A DNA stretch of 64,000 bases from Myxococcales bacterium. Lineage in GTDB: Bacteria; Myxococcota_A; Polyangia; Polyangiales; Polyangiaceae. Under the pieces are notes generated by a model, which worked only from the letters and a program-made list of their open reading frames with translations, searched no databases and had not been told where the DNA came from. Every line of letters starts with the position of its first letter. Within the stretch, counting starts at the first letter, position 1. The stretch covers positions 1-64,000 of the forward strand of contig JAAFHV010000012.1 of assembly GCA_013297655.1 (NCBI GenBank), given 5' to 3'. The position numbers were made by a program, and so were the translations under genes. Shown one piece after another: positions 1 through 11,655 of the stretch.

Positions 1-1562
<1,562 letters not shown>

Positions 1563-1750
1563 CACCTCTTGCGTGATAGCAAAAACCGGAGAAAATGGCG
1601 CTATTTTCCGCCATCTCTGCGCGCATGCAGCAAGAAGCGCGCGCGGAGCGGGAGCCCAACCGAGCCACGAGGACGAGCCGAGGCAGACCCGGGAACGGAA
1701 GCGCCGGTGCCGGCCGCCTCTGGCTTTGCTATCGTAGAGGGCGAACGATC

Positions 1751-3415
1751 GTGACGTCGCCTCGCTCCCTCATCCTCGCGCTTTGGTTCACCGCCGTCGT
1801 CGTCTGCGGATTCGGCCGCACCGCGCGGGCCGAGTCTCCGTTCGACGGCAAGTGGCGACAGAGCGCGCTACGCGAGGATTTCACCGTCCAGAAGTGGCAA
1901 ACGGGCTGCGGCCCGCAGCCGCGATCGTCGAGCACCGGCGGGGGGGAGACGGTCTCCGTCCGCGCCGAAGGCGACGTGCTCAGCTTCGTCGGTGGCGGCC
2001 GCGTGTTCCGCTCGAACCAGTGCTACGACCCGCTCCCTTCGCTCGTCCGCGAGACCTACAGCCACGCCGCAGACAGCCGCCTCTGGCGCACCCGATGCGC
2101 GACTCCGCCAGGTGATCCGCGGAAAACCGTCATGCAAACGCTCGTGGCCGCTACGAGCGATACGCACATCGAGGTCACCGAGACCGGTCGCTACGAAATC
2201 GCCCACGAGGACGGCCTCTGCGTCGCGGACGTCCGTCGAACGCGGAGCTTCGATCTCATCCAGAAGGACACCCCCGCGGCGCCAGCGAGCGCGACCGCTT
2301 CCGCGCCCGCCACCGCACCCGCGCCCACCGCAGCACCTCCCGCTCCAAAAGAGGAGCCGAAACCCACGTCCACGTGCGCCACTCCCGGGCCCGCGGCGCG
2401 GCTCGAGGTTCGTCCGTCGAAGAAGCTCCTCCGCGCGGGTGAGTCGTTCACGTTTCGCGCGAAGGTGGTCGATCGCGACGGCTGTCCGCTCGTCGACGAG
2501 GTGAAATGGACGGCATCCAAAGAGGCCGCCGGTGCCCACGTCACCGTCGACGCAAAAGGCCTCGTCTCGGTGCCGGAAGGCACGCCCGAGGGCGAATACG
2601 GCCTCGAGGCGACGTCCGACGGCAAGTCGGCCAAGGTCACACTCAGCATCTCGACCGCCGCCAACTACGACGCGCTCCTCGCGAAGGACGGCCTCAACTC
2701 CGCCGGCGAGACCGATACGGCGAGCGTCACGTCGTTCCCCGGAGCAAGCATCGGCAGCAGCGAGGTCGCCGCGGAGGACGGCCACAACCGGCGCCGCGCG
2801 ATCTTCGTCGCCGTCATCGGCAGCCTCGTCGTCGCCCTCGGGATCGCCTATTTCGTGTTGCGGAAGCGGCAATCGAAGGCTCAAGCGCTCGAAGCCGACA
2901 CCCTCAACCGCTACGAAGAGCGCGTCCGCGAGACGGCCGCGCGAAACGAAGCGGGCGAGGCGGAGTACGAAGCCAAGCGACGAGCTCACGACGAGAGCGT
3001 GCGAGCCGCGGAAGAGGCCAAAGCGAAGCTCGCTCAGGCCCGCGCCGCGCGCGCCGCCGCCGGCCCGCGCGCCACCGCGGCCGTCGCTCAGCCCGCCGAG
3101 GAGCGCTCGTGCCCCACGTGCAAGCGCACCTTCAAGGACACCCTCTTTTGCCCGCACGACGGCACGAAGCTCTCCGAGAAGCCCGCCGAGGACCTCGGCA
3201 GCTCGCTTCTCTGCCCCACATGCAAAAGAGCGTTTCCAGAGGGAACGCGCACCTGCCCAGAGCACGGTGACGAGCTCGCGCCCCTGCCCGGCCCCGCCCG
3301 CGCGGCCCCGGTGAAGGCAGCAAAAGGCAAGATTTGTCCGAGCTGTGGCGCACGATTCGAGGGCGCGGCGACCTTCTGCGGCAAGGACGGGACGTCCCTC
3401 GTGCTCCTGAACTGA
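1751..3415 (+). CDS. Membrane protein with Ig-like domain, one TM helix, coiled coil and three C-terminal zinc ribbons
   Basis: I start this gene at the GTG at 1751 because it opens directly onto a signal peptide (MTSPRSLILALWFTAVVV); the frame is open further upstream but without signal-like sequence. The 554-residue product has an N-terminal extracytoplasmic part, an Ala/Pro linker, a bacterial Ig-like domain (about 217-302), one transmembrane helix (about 350-370), a charged Ala/Glu/Arg-rich coiled coil (about 375-445), and three zinc-ribbon-like units: CPTC..CPHDG (about 453), CPTC..CPEHG (about 487) and CPSC..CGKDG (about 529). The helix would place the ribbons in the cytoplasm. A TATCGT hexamer at 1730-1735 could be the -10. 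I do not recognise a named family; a scaffold linking the periplasm to cytoplasmic partners is inference. Confidence 0.8.
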   Translation: MTSPRSLILALWFTAVVVCGFGRTARAESPFDGKWRQSALREDFTVQKWQTGCGPQPRSSSTGGGETVSVRAEGDVLSFVGGGRVFRSNQCYDPLPSLVRETYSHAADSRLWRTRCATPPGDPRKTVMQTLVAATSDTHIEVTETGRYEIAHEDGLCVADVRRTRSFDLIQKDTPAAPASATASAPATAPAPTAAPPAPKEEPKPTSTCATPGPAARLEVRPSKKLLRAGESFTFRAKVVDRDGCPLVDEVKWTASKEAAGAHVTVDAKGLVSVPEGTPEGEYGLEATSDGKSAKVTLSISTAANYDALLAKDGLNSAGETDTASVTSFPGASIGSSEVAAEDGHNRRRAIFVAVIGSLVVALGIAYFVLRKRQSKAQALEADTLNRYEERVRETAARNEAGEAEYEAKRRAHDESVRAAEEAKAKLAQARAARAAAGPRATAAVAQPAEERSCPTCKRTFKDTLFCPHDGTKLSEKPAEDLGSSLLCPTCKRAFPEGTRTCPEHGDELAPLPGPARAAPVKAAKGKICPSCGARFEGAATFCGKDGTSLVLLN

Positions 3416-3416
3416 A

Positions 3417-3568
3417 GGCGCCCGAGCGAAATAAGTGTGCCTTCTCCAGCCGATCCTCTCGCTGCGGTCGGTGGCCTCGTCGCTCCGCTGCTCAAACTAC
3501 GGGAGTAGGTTTCCGGTGCCTCGCGTCGGTCTCGACAGGAGCCGACACACTTATTTCGATCGGGCGCC
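3417..3568. repeat. 25-bp imperfect inverted repeat around a 102-bp core in a gene-free stretch
   Basis: Arm 3417-3441 matches the reverse complement of arm 3544-3568 at 23 of 25 positions; the shared core includes CGAAATAAGTGTG. The left arm begins two bases after the stop codon of the upstream gene. There is no transposase, no target duplication at the outer edges and no T-run, so it is neither a clear insertion element nor a simple terminator. The rest of 3569-3877 holds only a TATAGT hexamer near 3750 that could be a -10 for the next gene. Confidence 0.7.
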
Positions 3569-3877
3569 TAACGAAACCGTACGCTCGGGACGAAGGATTT
3601 TTCGCGTCGGGGCGTAGATCGACCGCGGAGCGGCCACGTCCAAGCGAGGGTCCAAAAGCCGACCGCCCCGGGGTGGTCTTCCCCCAGGCCGAGGGCTATT
3701 CCCCGAGGCCTCATTCGGCCTTCACTTGATCGCCCAAAACGAAGCCCGCTATAGTTCGAATCGCGTGTAGCCCGAAGGAACGCTTTGCCGGTCGGCAAGG
3801 TCCTGCCAGGTTTACGCGGCGACGATTGGATTGGCGCCGACGAAGTCGGTCGAGCGCCCTCAAAGGACGGTTCCGCG

Positions 3878-5539
3878 ATGAAGATTTCGTGCCAATCGTG
3901 TCAGGCCAAGTACACCATCGCGGACGAAAAAGTCGTCGGCAAGGTCGTCAAGATCCGCTGCAAGAAGTGCGGCTCTACGATCGTCATCAACGGGGCCGAG
4001 GGCCACGCCGCGGACGACGCGAGCGCGGGCGGCAACGACGTGTACGACTACGCCGCAGGCGCAGGCGACCAGTGGACGGTGAACGTCGCCGAGGGCGATC
4101 AGCGCACGATGTCGACGCAGGACATCGTGAACGAGTACCGCACCGGCGTGGTCACCACCGAGACCTACTGCTGGAAAGACGGGATGGACGGCTGGCTTCC
4201 CCTCCGTGACATCGACCAGCTCCACCGCGCCGTCGCGAGCCCCAGCGTGCACCCGATCGCGACCTCCACCGGCGGCGAGTTCGCGCCGTCCGCTGCACCT
4301 CTCTTCGGTGCGGCGAGTGGCGGCGGCGGCGGCGGAAGCCTCTTCGGTGACAACGGCGGCGGCGCTCCGGCCCCCGCCGCTGCGCGCCGCGATCGCACAC
4401 GCAACGCCGGCGCCGACCTCTTCGGCGGGGCGGCCCAAGCCGGCAGCGAGAACGATCGCATGGTGAGCGCCGCGGCGGCCGCCAAAGAGGAGCCCAAGCT
4501 CACCGGCCAGCGCAACGAGTCGAGCGTTCTTTTCTCGCTCAGCGCGCTCACGAAGGAGGGCGAGAAGAACGGCGGCGGCGGTGGTGGCGGGAGCAGCAAA
4601 CCCGAGAACAAGACCACCGCCCAAGGGGACGGCTCCGGTCTCATCGACATCCGCGCCCTCTCGTCGGCGAACGCCAAGTCCGACAAGCCCAAGTCGAGCG
4701 GGGTCGACGACATCATGAACCTCGGCGGCGGCGGAGCGTTCGGGGCTGCCCTCGCCGCTCCGATCCTCGCGCCTCCGGCGATGGACCACGGCGCCGTCTC
4801 GGCCGCCGAGATGGAGCAATCCTCGGGCAACAAGGGCAACAAGGGCATCATCTTCGCGATCATCGGCGGCGTGGGCTTCCTCACCATCGCCGTGGTGCTC
4901 GCGATCGTCTTCACGCGGCCGCCGGCGGTCGATCCGTCGGCGAACACGGGCAGCGGCCACACCGGCGCCACCGGGCCGAGCGCCCTCGCGCAGAACGATC
5001 CTCCGAAGGACACCGCCACCGCGGCCGCGGCGCCCCCTCCGTCCGAGCCCGCCACGACCGCAAAAGAGCCCGGCGCCGGCACCGTCGCCGCGGCGACTGG
5101 CCCGAAGGCGGGCGCCCCCACCGGCGGCAAGAAGGCCGAGCCCAGCGGCGGCGCGGCGACCCCTGCAGCTCCCGCGGCTCCCCCCGCGGCTCCTGTCGGC
5201 ACCAGCCTCGAAGCGAAAATGCGCGCCGCGGCTGGGCAAACCGCGCCTCCTCCGGCGGCCCCGGCGGCCGCTTCCGGTGCGGCGTTCGACCGCGGCGCGG
5301 CGGCGGCATCCCTCGGCTCGATCAACGTCGCGTCGTGCAAAAAGCCCGATGGCCCCACGGGCTCTGGCCACGTCAACGTGACCTTCGAGCCGAGCGGCTC
5401 GGTCTCGTCGGCCGTGGTGGACGGCGGCCCCTTCCCCGGCACGCCGGTCGGCGGCTGCATCGCGGGCAAGTTCCGCGGCGCGCGTGTTCCCGCGTTCGGC
5501 GGCAGCTCGGTCAAGGTCGGCAAGAGCTTCACGCTCTGA
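3878..5539 (+). CDS. GltJ/AgmX-like protein: zinc ribbon, GYF domain, TM helix, TonB-like C-terminal domain
   Basis: The start at 3878 is chosen because MKISCQSCQAKYTI is the canonical opening of an MJ0042-type zinc ribbon and AAAGGACGG lies just upstream. The 553-residue product has the zinc ribbon (about 4-37, CQSC..CKKC), a GYF_2 domain (about 65-117, ending GWLPLRDIDQL), a long Gly/Ala-rich linker, one transmembrane helix (about 323-346), a second Pro/Ala linker and a C-terminal domain (about 471-553) with GHVNVTFEPSG and AVVDGGPFPGT. This order matches GltJ (AgmX) of the Myxococcus gliding machinery, whose cytoplasmic zinc ribbon and GYF domains bind regulators and whose periplasmic part carries TonB-like domains. 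I see one C-terminal domain here rather than several. Other glt/agl genes are not nearby, so a non-motility role is possible. The architecture is seen; the function is inferred. Confidence 0.85.
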   Translation: MKISCQSCQAKYTIADEKVVGKVVKIRCKKCGSTIVINGAEGHAADDASAGGNDVYDYAAGAGDQWTVNVAEGDQRTMSTQDIVNEYRTGVVTTETYCWKDGMDGWLPLRDIDQLHRAVASPSVHPIATSTGGEFAPSAAPLFGAASGGGGGGSLFGDNGGGAPAPAAARRDRTRNAGADLFGGAAQAGSENDRMVSAAAAAKEEPKLTGQRNESSVLFSLSALTKEGEKNGGGGGGGSSKPENKTTAQGDGSGLIDIRALSSANAKSDKPKSSGVDDIMNLGGGGAFGAALAAPILAPPAMDHGAVSAAEMEQSSGNKGNKGIIFAIIGGVGFLTIAVVLAIVFTRPPAVDPSANTGSGHTGATGPSALAQNDPPKDTATAAAAPPPSEPATTAKEPGAGTVAAATGPKAGAPTGGKKAEPSGGAATPAAPAAPPAAPVGTSLEAKMRAAAGQTAPPPAAPAAASGAAFDRGAAAASLGSINVASCKKPDGPTGSGHVNVTFEPSGSVSSAVVDGGPFPGTPVGGCIAGKFRGARVPAFGGSSVKVGKSFTL

Positions 5540-5649
5540 GTCACTCTCGGCCGCACGCGCGGGCTTGGCCATCGAGCCGGGTCCGCGCGTCGTCTTTCGA
5601 ACCGCACCTATCGATCGAGGCAAAAGCGACGCTTTAGGAACCCCTCGAA

Positions 5650-5769
5650 ATGGTTTCACTTTTTACCGCTCTGGTGGTGGCTTGTGGGTTCCTGCTGGGG
5701 CTCCGGGTGGGGCTCGTGCTCGGAAAGCGCAACGCCGAAAAGGCGGCCCTCGCGAAACGAAAGCGGTAA
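5650..5769 (+). CDS. Small single-TM membrane protein (39 aa)
   Basis: An ATG at 5650 follows AGGAA at a normal spacing and opens a 39-residue frame ending at TAA 5767-5769. The product is one hydrophobic helix (LFTALVVACGFLLGLRVGLVLG) followed by a strongly basic tail (KRNAEKAALAKRKR), a typical positive-inside small membrane protein. The next gene begins 10 bases later, so they may be co-transcribed. I do not recognise a family. The hydrophobic-then-basic pattern and ribosome binding site favour a real gene, but at this length chance is possible. Confidence 0.45.
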   Translation: MVSLFTALVVACGFLLGLRVGLVLGKRNAEKAALAKRKR

Positions 5770-5779
5770 GCCTCTTGGC

Positions 5780-6895
5780 ATGAGACGGCTCGCGTTGGGG
5801 CTCGCGTTGCTCCTTGGCTGCGGCGCTCTCCGTGGAGCGGAGCGCGAAGCCCACGCCGAACCTCCATCGCAAGCGCTGGCGAAGACGCTCGACGGTCCGA
5901 TGTGCGGCGTCAGGTTGCCAGGTCTCGATCGCCTCGCGGAGAAGCTCGCCCTTCGGAAAGGCCGCGGCGAGGCCCCTCTCGACCTGCCCGATCTCTCCCT
6001 CGCCGTGCTCGAGGAGCGCGTGCCTTACGTGTGGCCGCGGGCGTGGGTCGCGGTGGGGCCCTCGCGCGAGGCGCTCGCGACCGCCTACGCCGAGCATCGA
6101 AAAGGCCTCCGTACGACGCGCCCGATCTGTGGGCACGCCGTGATCGATCTCGCAGCAGGCAAGGTCGCCTACGCCGTCGTCGAGCTCGACGCGAAGGGCG
6201 AGCTCGTGCCCCTCAAGGAGCGCGCGCGGGTCGGAGAGTTCGTGTCGGTCGACGCGACCCTCGACGGCGACGTACGCGACGCGCGCGTGATGGTGAAGGG
6301 CCCGCTCGGTGCCCCACGCACGCTCCCCGGCGGGTTCGATCCCGCGTCGCGGAGGGTGCGCGCGACGTTCGCCCCGGACACCAACGGCGCCTTCACCGTG
6401 CAAATCGTCGCCGACACCGAGAGCGGCCCGCGCCCCATGCTCGAGACCCGCGTCTTCGCCGGGATCGCGCCCAGCTACGCCCGCGAGCGCACCGAGCTCG
6501 TGCCACCGAGCGGACCACCGGACGACGCGCTCTACGGCCTCGTGAAGCAGCTCCGGAGCGACGAGGGCCTCCCGCCTCTCGTGCGTGACCCGAAGCTCGA
6601 CGAGATCGCGAAGGCGCACGTGGCGGCGATGATCGGCAGGTCGCTCCTGTCGCACGACGCGGGCGACGGCGATCCACGTTCGCGCAGCGAGGACGCGGGG
6701 GTGCGCGCGAAGGTCGTGGCCGAGAACGTCGCGACCGGTCGTGAGGTACGCGGCCTTCATCGCGCGCTCACCGAGAGCCCTTCGCACCACGCGAATCTTC
6801 GCAACGGCGCCCTCGATCGGGTCGGCGTCGCGGTCGTCGCCGACAAGACGGGCGCGCTCTGGGGCTGCGAGCTCTTCACGGGAGGCACACGATGA
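5780..6895 (+). CDS. CAP/SCP-domain lipoprotein
   Basis: The ATG at 5780 opens a lipoprotein signal (MRRLALGLALLLGCG, lipobox LLGC). The product has 371 residues. The first 240 are an uncharacterised beta-rich region. The last 120 form a CAP (cysteine-rich secretory protein/SCP) domain, recognisable from RSDEGLPPLVRDPKLDEIAKAHVAAM, the His of SHDAG, AENVA and the closing SPSHHANLRNGALDRVGVAVV. Bacterial CAP proteins are secreted and of mostly unknown activity. The stop overlaps the next start (ATGA, 6892-6895), so the two lipoproteins are translationally coupled. The domain call is confident; the biological role is not known. Confidence 0.85.
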   Translation: MRRLALGLALLLGCGALRGAEREAHAEPPSQALAKTLDGPMCGVRLPGLDRLAEKLALRKGRGEAPLDLPDLSLAVLEERVPYVWPRAWVAVGPSREALATAYAEHRKGLRTTRPICGHAVIDLAAGKVAYAVVELDAKGELVPLKERARVGEFVSVDATLDGDVRDARVMVKGPLGAPRTLPGGFDPASRRVRATFAPDTNGAFTVQIVADTESGPRPMLETRVFAGIAPSYARERTELVPPSGPPDDALYGLVKQLRSDEGLPPLVRDPKLDEIAKAHVAAMIGRSLLSHDAGDGDPRSRSEDAGVRAKVVAENVATGREVRGLHRALTESPSHHANLRNGALDRVGVAVVADKTGALWGCELFTGGTR

Positions 6896-7224
6896 GCATC
6901 GAAACACACGCGCGCGCGTTCGCGCTCGGAGCGATCGTGCTCACCGGCTGCATCGGCGAGCCGAAGACCCCGTTCGACGCGAACCTGGCGAACGAGGCGA
7001 TCGAAAAGAAGAGCCTCGCGGAGTGCAGCACCGGCGCGCCGCTCGAGGGGCACGTCGCCGTCGTGTTCGCGCCGAGCGGCGAGGCAGAGACCGCGGTCGT
7101 CGACGGAGGCTCGATCGCCGGCACCGCGCTCGCCCAGTGCATCGAGCGCGTGTACCGCTCCGTTCGGATCGCGCCGTTTTCGGGTCCGAACGGCACCGCC
7201 CGCCACTCGTTCCGCATGCGTTAG
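6892..7224 (+). CDS. Short lipoprotein: stand-alone AgmX/GltJ-type C-terminal domain
   Basis: This 110-residue lipoprotein (lipobox LTGC) overlaps the CAP gene by four bases. After the signal it consists only of one domain that lines up with the C-terminus of the GltJ-like protein at 3878-5539. Shared landmarks are GHVxVxFxPSG, AVVDGG, GT, CI and a closing S/K-F motif. This family pairs with TonB-like or AgmX/PglI C-terminal domains. Having the domain both at the end of a membrane-spanning protein and free as a lipoprotein within 2 kb suggests a shared periplasmic binding partner, which is inference. Confidence 0.75.
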   Translation: MSIETHARAFALGAIVLTGCIGEPKTPFDANLANEAIEKKSLAECSTGAPLEGHVAVVFAPSGEAETAVVDGGSIAGTALAQCIERVYRSVRIAPFSGPNGTARHSFRMR

Positions 7225-7468
7225 CGCGAGCACCGAGCGCGGCAAGGGTGCGCAGATTCGCTGCACGAGCGCTCGCGCCCGGCAGCGCCTCGCTCGAATA
7301 AACCGCAACGATTCCAAACGGATCCATCATGCAGCGCGGCGTGTCGTTTGCGATCCTCGGCGCGCTGGAAAATACTGCAGCGGCCGACGCAACGAATCGG
7401 CGCGCTTGGGCGAGGAAGGGCACGCGGTTCGCTCCGCCCTCACCTCCGAAAACTTCATGAGGCTTTCC

Positions 7469-8368
7469 ATGTTCCTTCGATCGCTCGTCCCCACCCTCGC
7501 TCTCGTCGTGACCGCCGCTCTCGGCGCCGCGTGCTCCGCCACGGTGGAGCCAGGAGGCACCGGCCCCACGCCGAGCAGCACGGCCACCGGCAGCCCCACG
7601 GGCACCACCCCCGCCGGCCCGGTCGGCGCGAACGTCGTCGGCGCGGCCGGCATCGCCGCGTGGGACGCGCTCGCCACGAAGGACGCCATCAAGTCGTTCC
7701 CGAGCCTCTACCTTCACCAGTCCGTCGGCCAAGACCTGGAAGACGGCGCGGAGGACGCGGGCTTCGGCTTCGAGTACTACGGCCCCGGTCAGGCGCCGGG
7801 CTCGGTCGTGAACGGCCTCAACGGCGGCCTCTTCACCGACGTCGGCCCCGTCGACAACGGCAAGCCGCTCGCGAAGATCGGCATCGTTCGCCGCGAATTC
7901 CAGAAGCAAAAGAGCAAGCTCAAGGTGCTCGTCTTCAGCTTCGGTTACGCCGACGTGCTCGAGTCCGTCGACGAAGACGGCAAGAGCGTCACCCCCGACC
8001 AGGTATATGCAGAATACAAGAAGCTCGTCGCGGAGGTAAAGGCCGCGGGCGTGAAGTTCGTCCACGTCACGCCTCCGCTCGTCTTCGATACGTCGACGAA
8101 TGCCCCCAAGATGCAGATGCGCGCGTTCATGATCGACACCTTCAAGGACGACCCGATCTTCGACCTGACGGACATGGAAAGCATGGACGGCGGCAAGCGC
8201 TGCGAGCAAGGCGGGGTCTGGCACATCTGCCAAGCGAACCGCTCCAGCACGGCGTGCCCGAGCAAGAGCCAGGGGGTGGACACCGACGGCCAAGGGCACC
8301 TCTGCTCGAAGAAGGCGGCCGAGTTTTCGAAGGCGCTCCTCTACGCCATCCACTCCGCAGGAAAGTAA
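7469..8368 (+). CDS. Lipoprotein with SGNH-hydrolase-like fold
   Basis: Two in-frame ATGs compete, 7457 and 7469. I prefer 7469 because TGAGG sits just upstream and the product begins with a compact lipoprotein signal (MFLRSLVPTLALVV, Cys after GAA). The mature part begins with an Ala/Gly/Thr linker. A later stretch (LKVLVFSFGYADVL, then VKFVHVTPPLVF) and the closing VDTDGQGHLCSKKAAEF resemble blocks of SGNH/GDSL hydrolases, where the final Asp and His belong to the triad. The N-terminal GDS block is not obvious; LYLHQSVGQDL may replace it. It could therefore be a degenerate or divergent esterase. It stands alone, with a palindrome-rich gap downstream. Confidence 0.65.
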   Translation: MFLRSLVPTLALVVTAALGAACSATVEPGGTGPTPSSTATGSPTGTTPAGPVGANVVGAAGIAAWDALATKDAIKSFPSLYLHQSVGQDLEDGAEDAGFGFEYYGPGQAPGSVVNGLNGGLFTDVGPVDNGKPLAKIGIVRREFQKQKSKLKVLVFSFGYADVLESVDEDGKSVTPDQVYAEYKKLVAEVKAAGVKFVHVTPPLVFDTSTNAPKMQMRAFMIDTFKDDPIFDLTDMESMDGGKRCEQGGVWHICQANRSSTACPSKSQGVDTDGQGHLCSKKAAEFSKALLYAIHSAGK

Positions 8369-8641
8369 CGCCCACGTCGTCGCGGTCTCGGGCGAGCACA
8401 CTCGGGTGGGCTCGCTCGATTCGTTTTGGGCCAGGAAGTCAGCGCGTTCAGCTCGGGATCGCTCGTCGGCTCGATGCGCTCACACCGGACGTGACTGGCC
8501 ACGTAGCGCCCTCCGCGAAATGCATGCATACAGCATGTAAAAGGCGACCAGACCTCGGCCTCTGGCGCGCTCCGGACACAAAACGAAGCGGGCGAGCCAG
8601 AGGTTGCCCTCGGCTCGCCCGGTCGTGACGACGAGTGGCGA
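8369..8641. other. Intergenic gap with a small hairpin (CATGC-ATACA-GCATG)
   Basis: No credible gene lies in these 273 bases between convergent genes. At 8524-8538 a 5-bp stem CATGC/GCATG encloses ATACA; with the TGCA just before it the site resembles, but does not match, the dispersed dyad described below. There is no T-run, so a terminator role is uncertain. Confidence 0.4.
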
Positions 8642-10393
<1,752 letters not shown>

Positions 10394-10593
10394 CGAGCCG
10401 CACCGTACACGCGAGCCACGGCGGTTTGCATCCGTAATTTGGCGTTCTTCGCGGCCCTCGTCCTCGGTGACCTCGTGAAAAACGGCGGATCATGCCTTGA
10501 CGTGGCGCCCGCGCGATGCTTTCTTCCGCCGCCCTGACGGGAAGGCGAGGCGAGCGTGCCTTCGTCCCCCTTGCCCCACGAAGAAGAAGAGCC

Positions 10594-10743
10594 ATGAAAC
10601 GCACTTATCAGCCCCACAACACCCGCCGCGTCCGCACCCACGGCTTCCGTGCGCGTATGGCGACCGCTGGTGGCCGCAAGGTCCTCGCCAACCGCCGCCG
10701 CAAGGGCCGCGCCCGCCTCGCGGTCACCACCTTCAAGAAGTAG
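10594..10743 (+). CDS. rpmH: 50S ribosomal protein L34
   Basis: The 49-residue product [20 protein letters not shown]... ending LAVTTFKK is unmistakable L34, a basic protein of the large subunit that contacts 23S rRNA. The ATG at 10594 follows GAAGAAGAG; the frame is open upstream but family length fixes the start here. TTGACG at 10497-10502 could be a -35 element, though no good -10 is found at the right spacing. It opens the conserved rpmH-rnpA-yidD-yidC-khpB order; dnaA is not beside it as it is in many bacteria. Confidence 0.97.
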   Translation: MKRTYQPHNTRRVRTHGFRARMATAGGRKVLANRRRKGRARLAVTTFKK

Positions 10744-10819
10744 ATCACGAGCAGTCTTCGTCGCACGGCGAGCGTAGCCCCGTTCATCGGGATGCCGCTC
10801 GTCGTCACGAAGCTCCCGC

Positions 10820-11275
10820 ATGTCGGCCTCCGCGCGTACGTTCGCCCCGTCCCAGTCATTCGGGAAAGAGCGCCGTCTCGTGCGGAGAGTCGACTTTTTG
10901 CGCGTTCAGGGTTCCACGTTCCGCGTCACGACCCCCGCCTACGTCATGTTGGTCGCGCCACGGACGGAGCCCGACGGCCACGCCCTGCCGGCGCGGATTG
11001 GGCTCACGGTCGGGAAAAAGGTCGGCAACTCGCCGCAGCGAAACCGCGTAAAGCGCGTACTTCGTGAGCTTTTTCGCACCTGGCCGCCGCCGGGGCTCGT
11101 TCCTCCGGGGATCGACCTCGTCGTCATCGCGCGCGCCTCGGCCCCCGCCCTCGGGCTTCCCGACGCTCGCCGGGAGGTCGAAAAGGTGGCTCGCCTCCTC
11201 GTAAAACGCTGTGAAGAAGCGCGCGCTGCCCTGGCACGGGCGGCCCCGGAGCCTCATGTTCCGCCGCGTTCATGA
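10820..11275 (+). CDS. rnpA: Ribonuclease P protein component
   Basis: The product (151 aa) contains the RnpA core: FGKERRLVRRVDFLRVQ at the start, IGLTVGKKVGNSPQRNRVKRVLRELFR with the RNR signature in the middle, and IDLVVIARASA near the end. It helps the RNase P RNA bind and cleave the 5' leader of pre-tRNAs. The ATG at 10820 adds about 14 residues before the conserved core. The stop overlaps the yidD start (ATGA at 11272-11275), indicating translational coupling. The C-terminus is longer than usual and rich in Ala/Pro. Confidence 0.96.
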   Translation: MSASARTFAPSQSFGKERRLVRRVDFLRVQGSTFRVTTPAYVMLVAPRTEPDGHALPARIGLTVGKKVGNSPQRNRVKRVLRELFRTWPPPGLVPPGIDLVVIARASAPALGLPDARREVEKVARLLVKRCEEARAALARAAPEPHVPPRS

Positions 11276-11619
11276 GCGAGCCACAAGCGAGCCCCGCGCG
11301 CGATTCGAGGGCGGGAGCGATGGCGCTCTCGGAGCCCGGTTTTTTTGCGCGTTCGCTCATGGGCATCGTGCGCATCTACCAAATTCTGCTCTCGCCGTTC
11401 CTCGGCGGCCGCTGCCGGTTCGAGCCGTCGTGCTCGCGCTATGCGATGGCGTGCCTCGAGATGCACGGGGCGGCCCGCGGTGGCTTGCTTTCGGTCATCC
11501 GCGTGTGTAAGTGCCACCCCCTGCATCCTGGCGGATTCGATCCGCCCCCTCCCCTCGAAACGCTCGCCCCCGTCCCTCCTCCCGAGGGGCACGCGCCCGA
11601 AACCAAGGGCGCCTCGTGA
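11272..11619 (+). CDS. yidD: Membrane protein insertion efficiency factor YidD
   Basis: YidD is a small membrane-associated protein that assists YidC-dependent insertion. The signature is complete: IYQILLSPFLGGRCRFEPSCSRYA followed by CKCHPLHPGGFDPP. This copy (115 aa) has an N-terminal extension of about 25 residues and a Pro-rich tail compared with the usual 70-85 residue family. The start overlaps rnpA by four bases; yidC follows after 36 bases. Confidence 0.96.
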   Translation: MSEPQASPARDSRAGAMALSEPGFFARSLMGIVRIYQILLSPFLGGRCRFEPSCSRYAMACLEMHGAARGGLLSVIRVCKCHPLHPGGFDPPPPLETLAPVPPPEGHAPETKGAS

Positions 11620-11655
11620 ACACCCTCCCCGCGAGCCTCCGGAAAAGATCGTCTC

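Noticed and set aside
3417-3568. Insertion sequence ends
   Set aside because: Inverted arms are present but there is no transposase and no target-site duplication; kept only as an inverted repeat.
8521-8539. Extra copy of the TGYA-N3-TRCA dyad
   Set aside because: TGCATGCATACAGCATGTA looks similar but the half-sites are at the wrong spacing.
10497-10525. Full sigma-70 promoter for rpmH
   Set aside because: TTGACG is present but no TAnnnT lies at 16-18 bases, so only a -35-like word is noted.
10394-10593. Replication origin near rpmH
   Set aside because: No TTATCCACA-like boxes, no dnaA or dnaN and no AT-rich unwinding stretch were seen.
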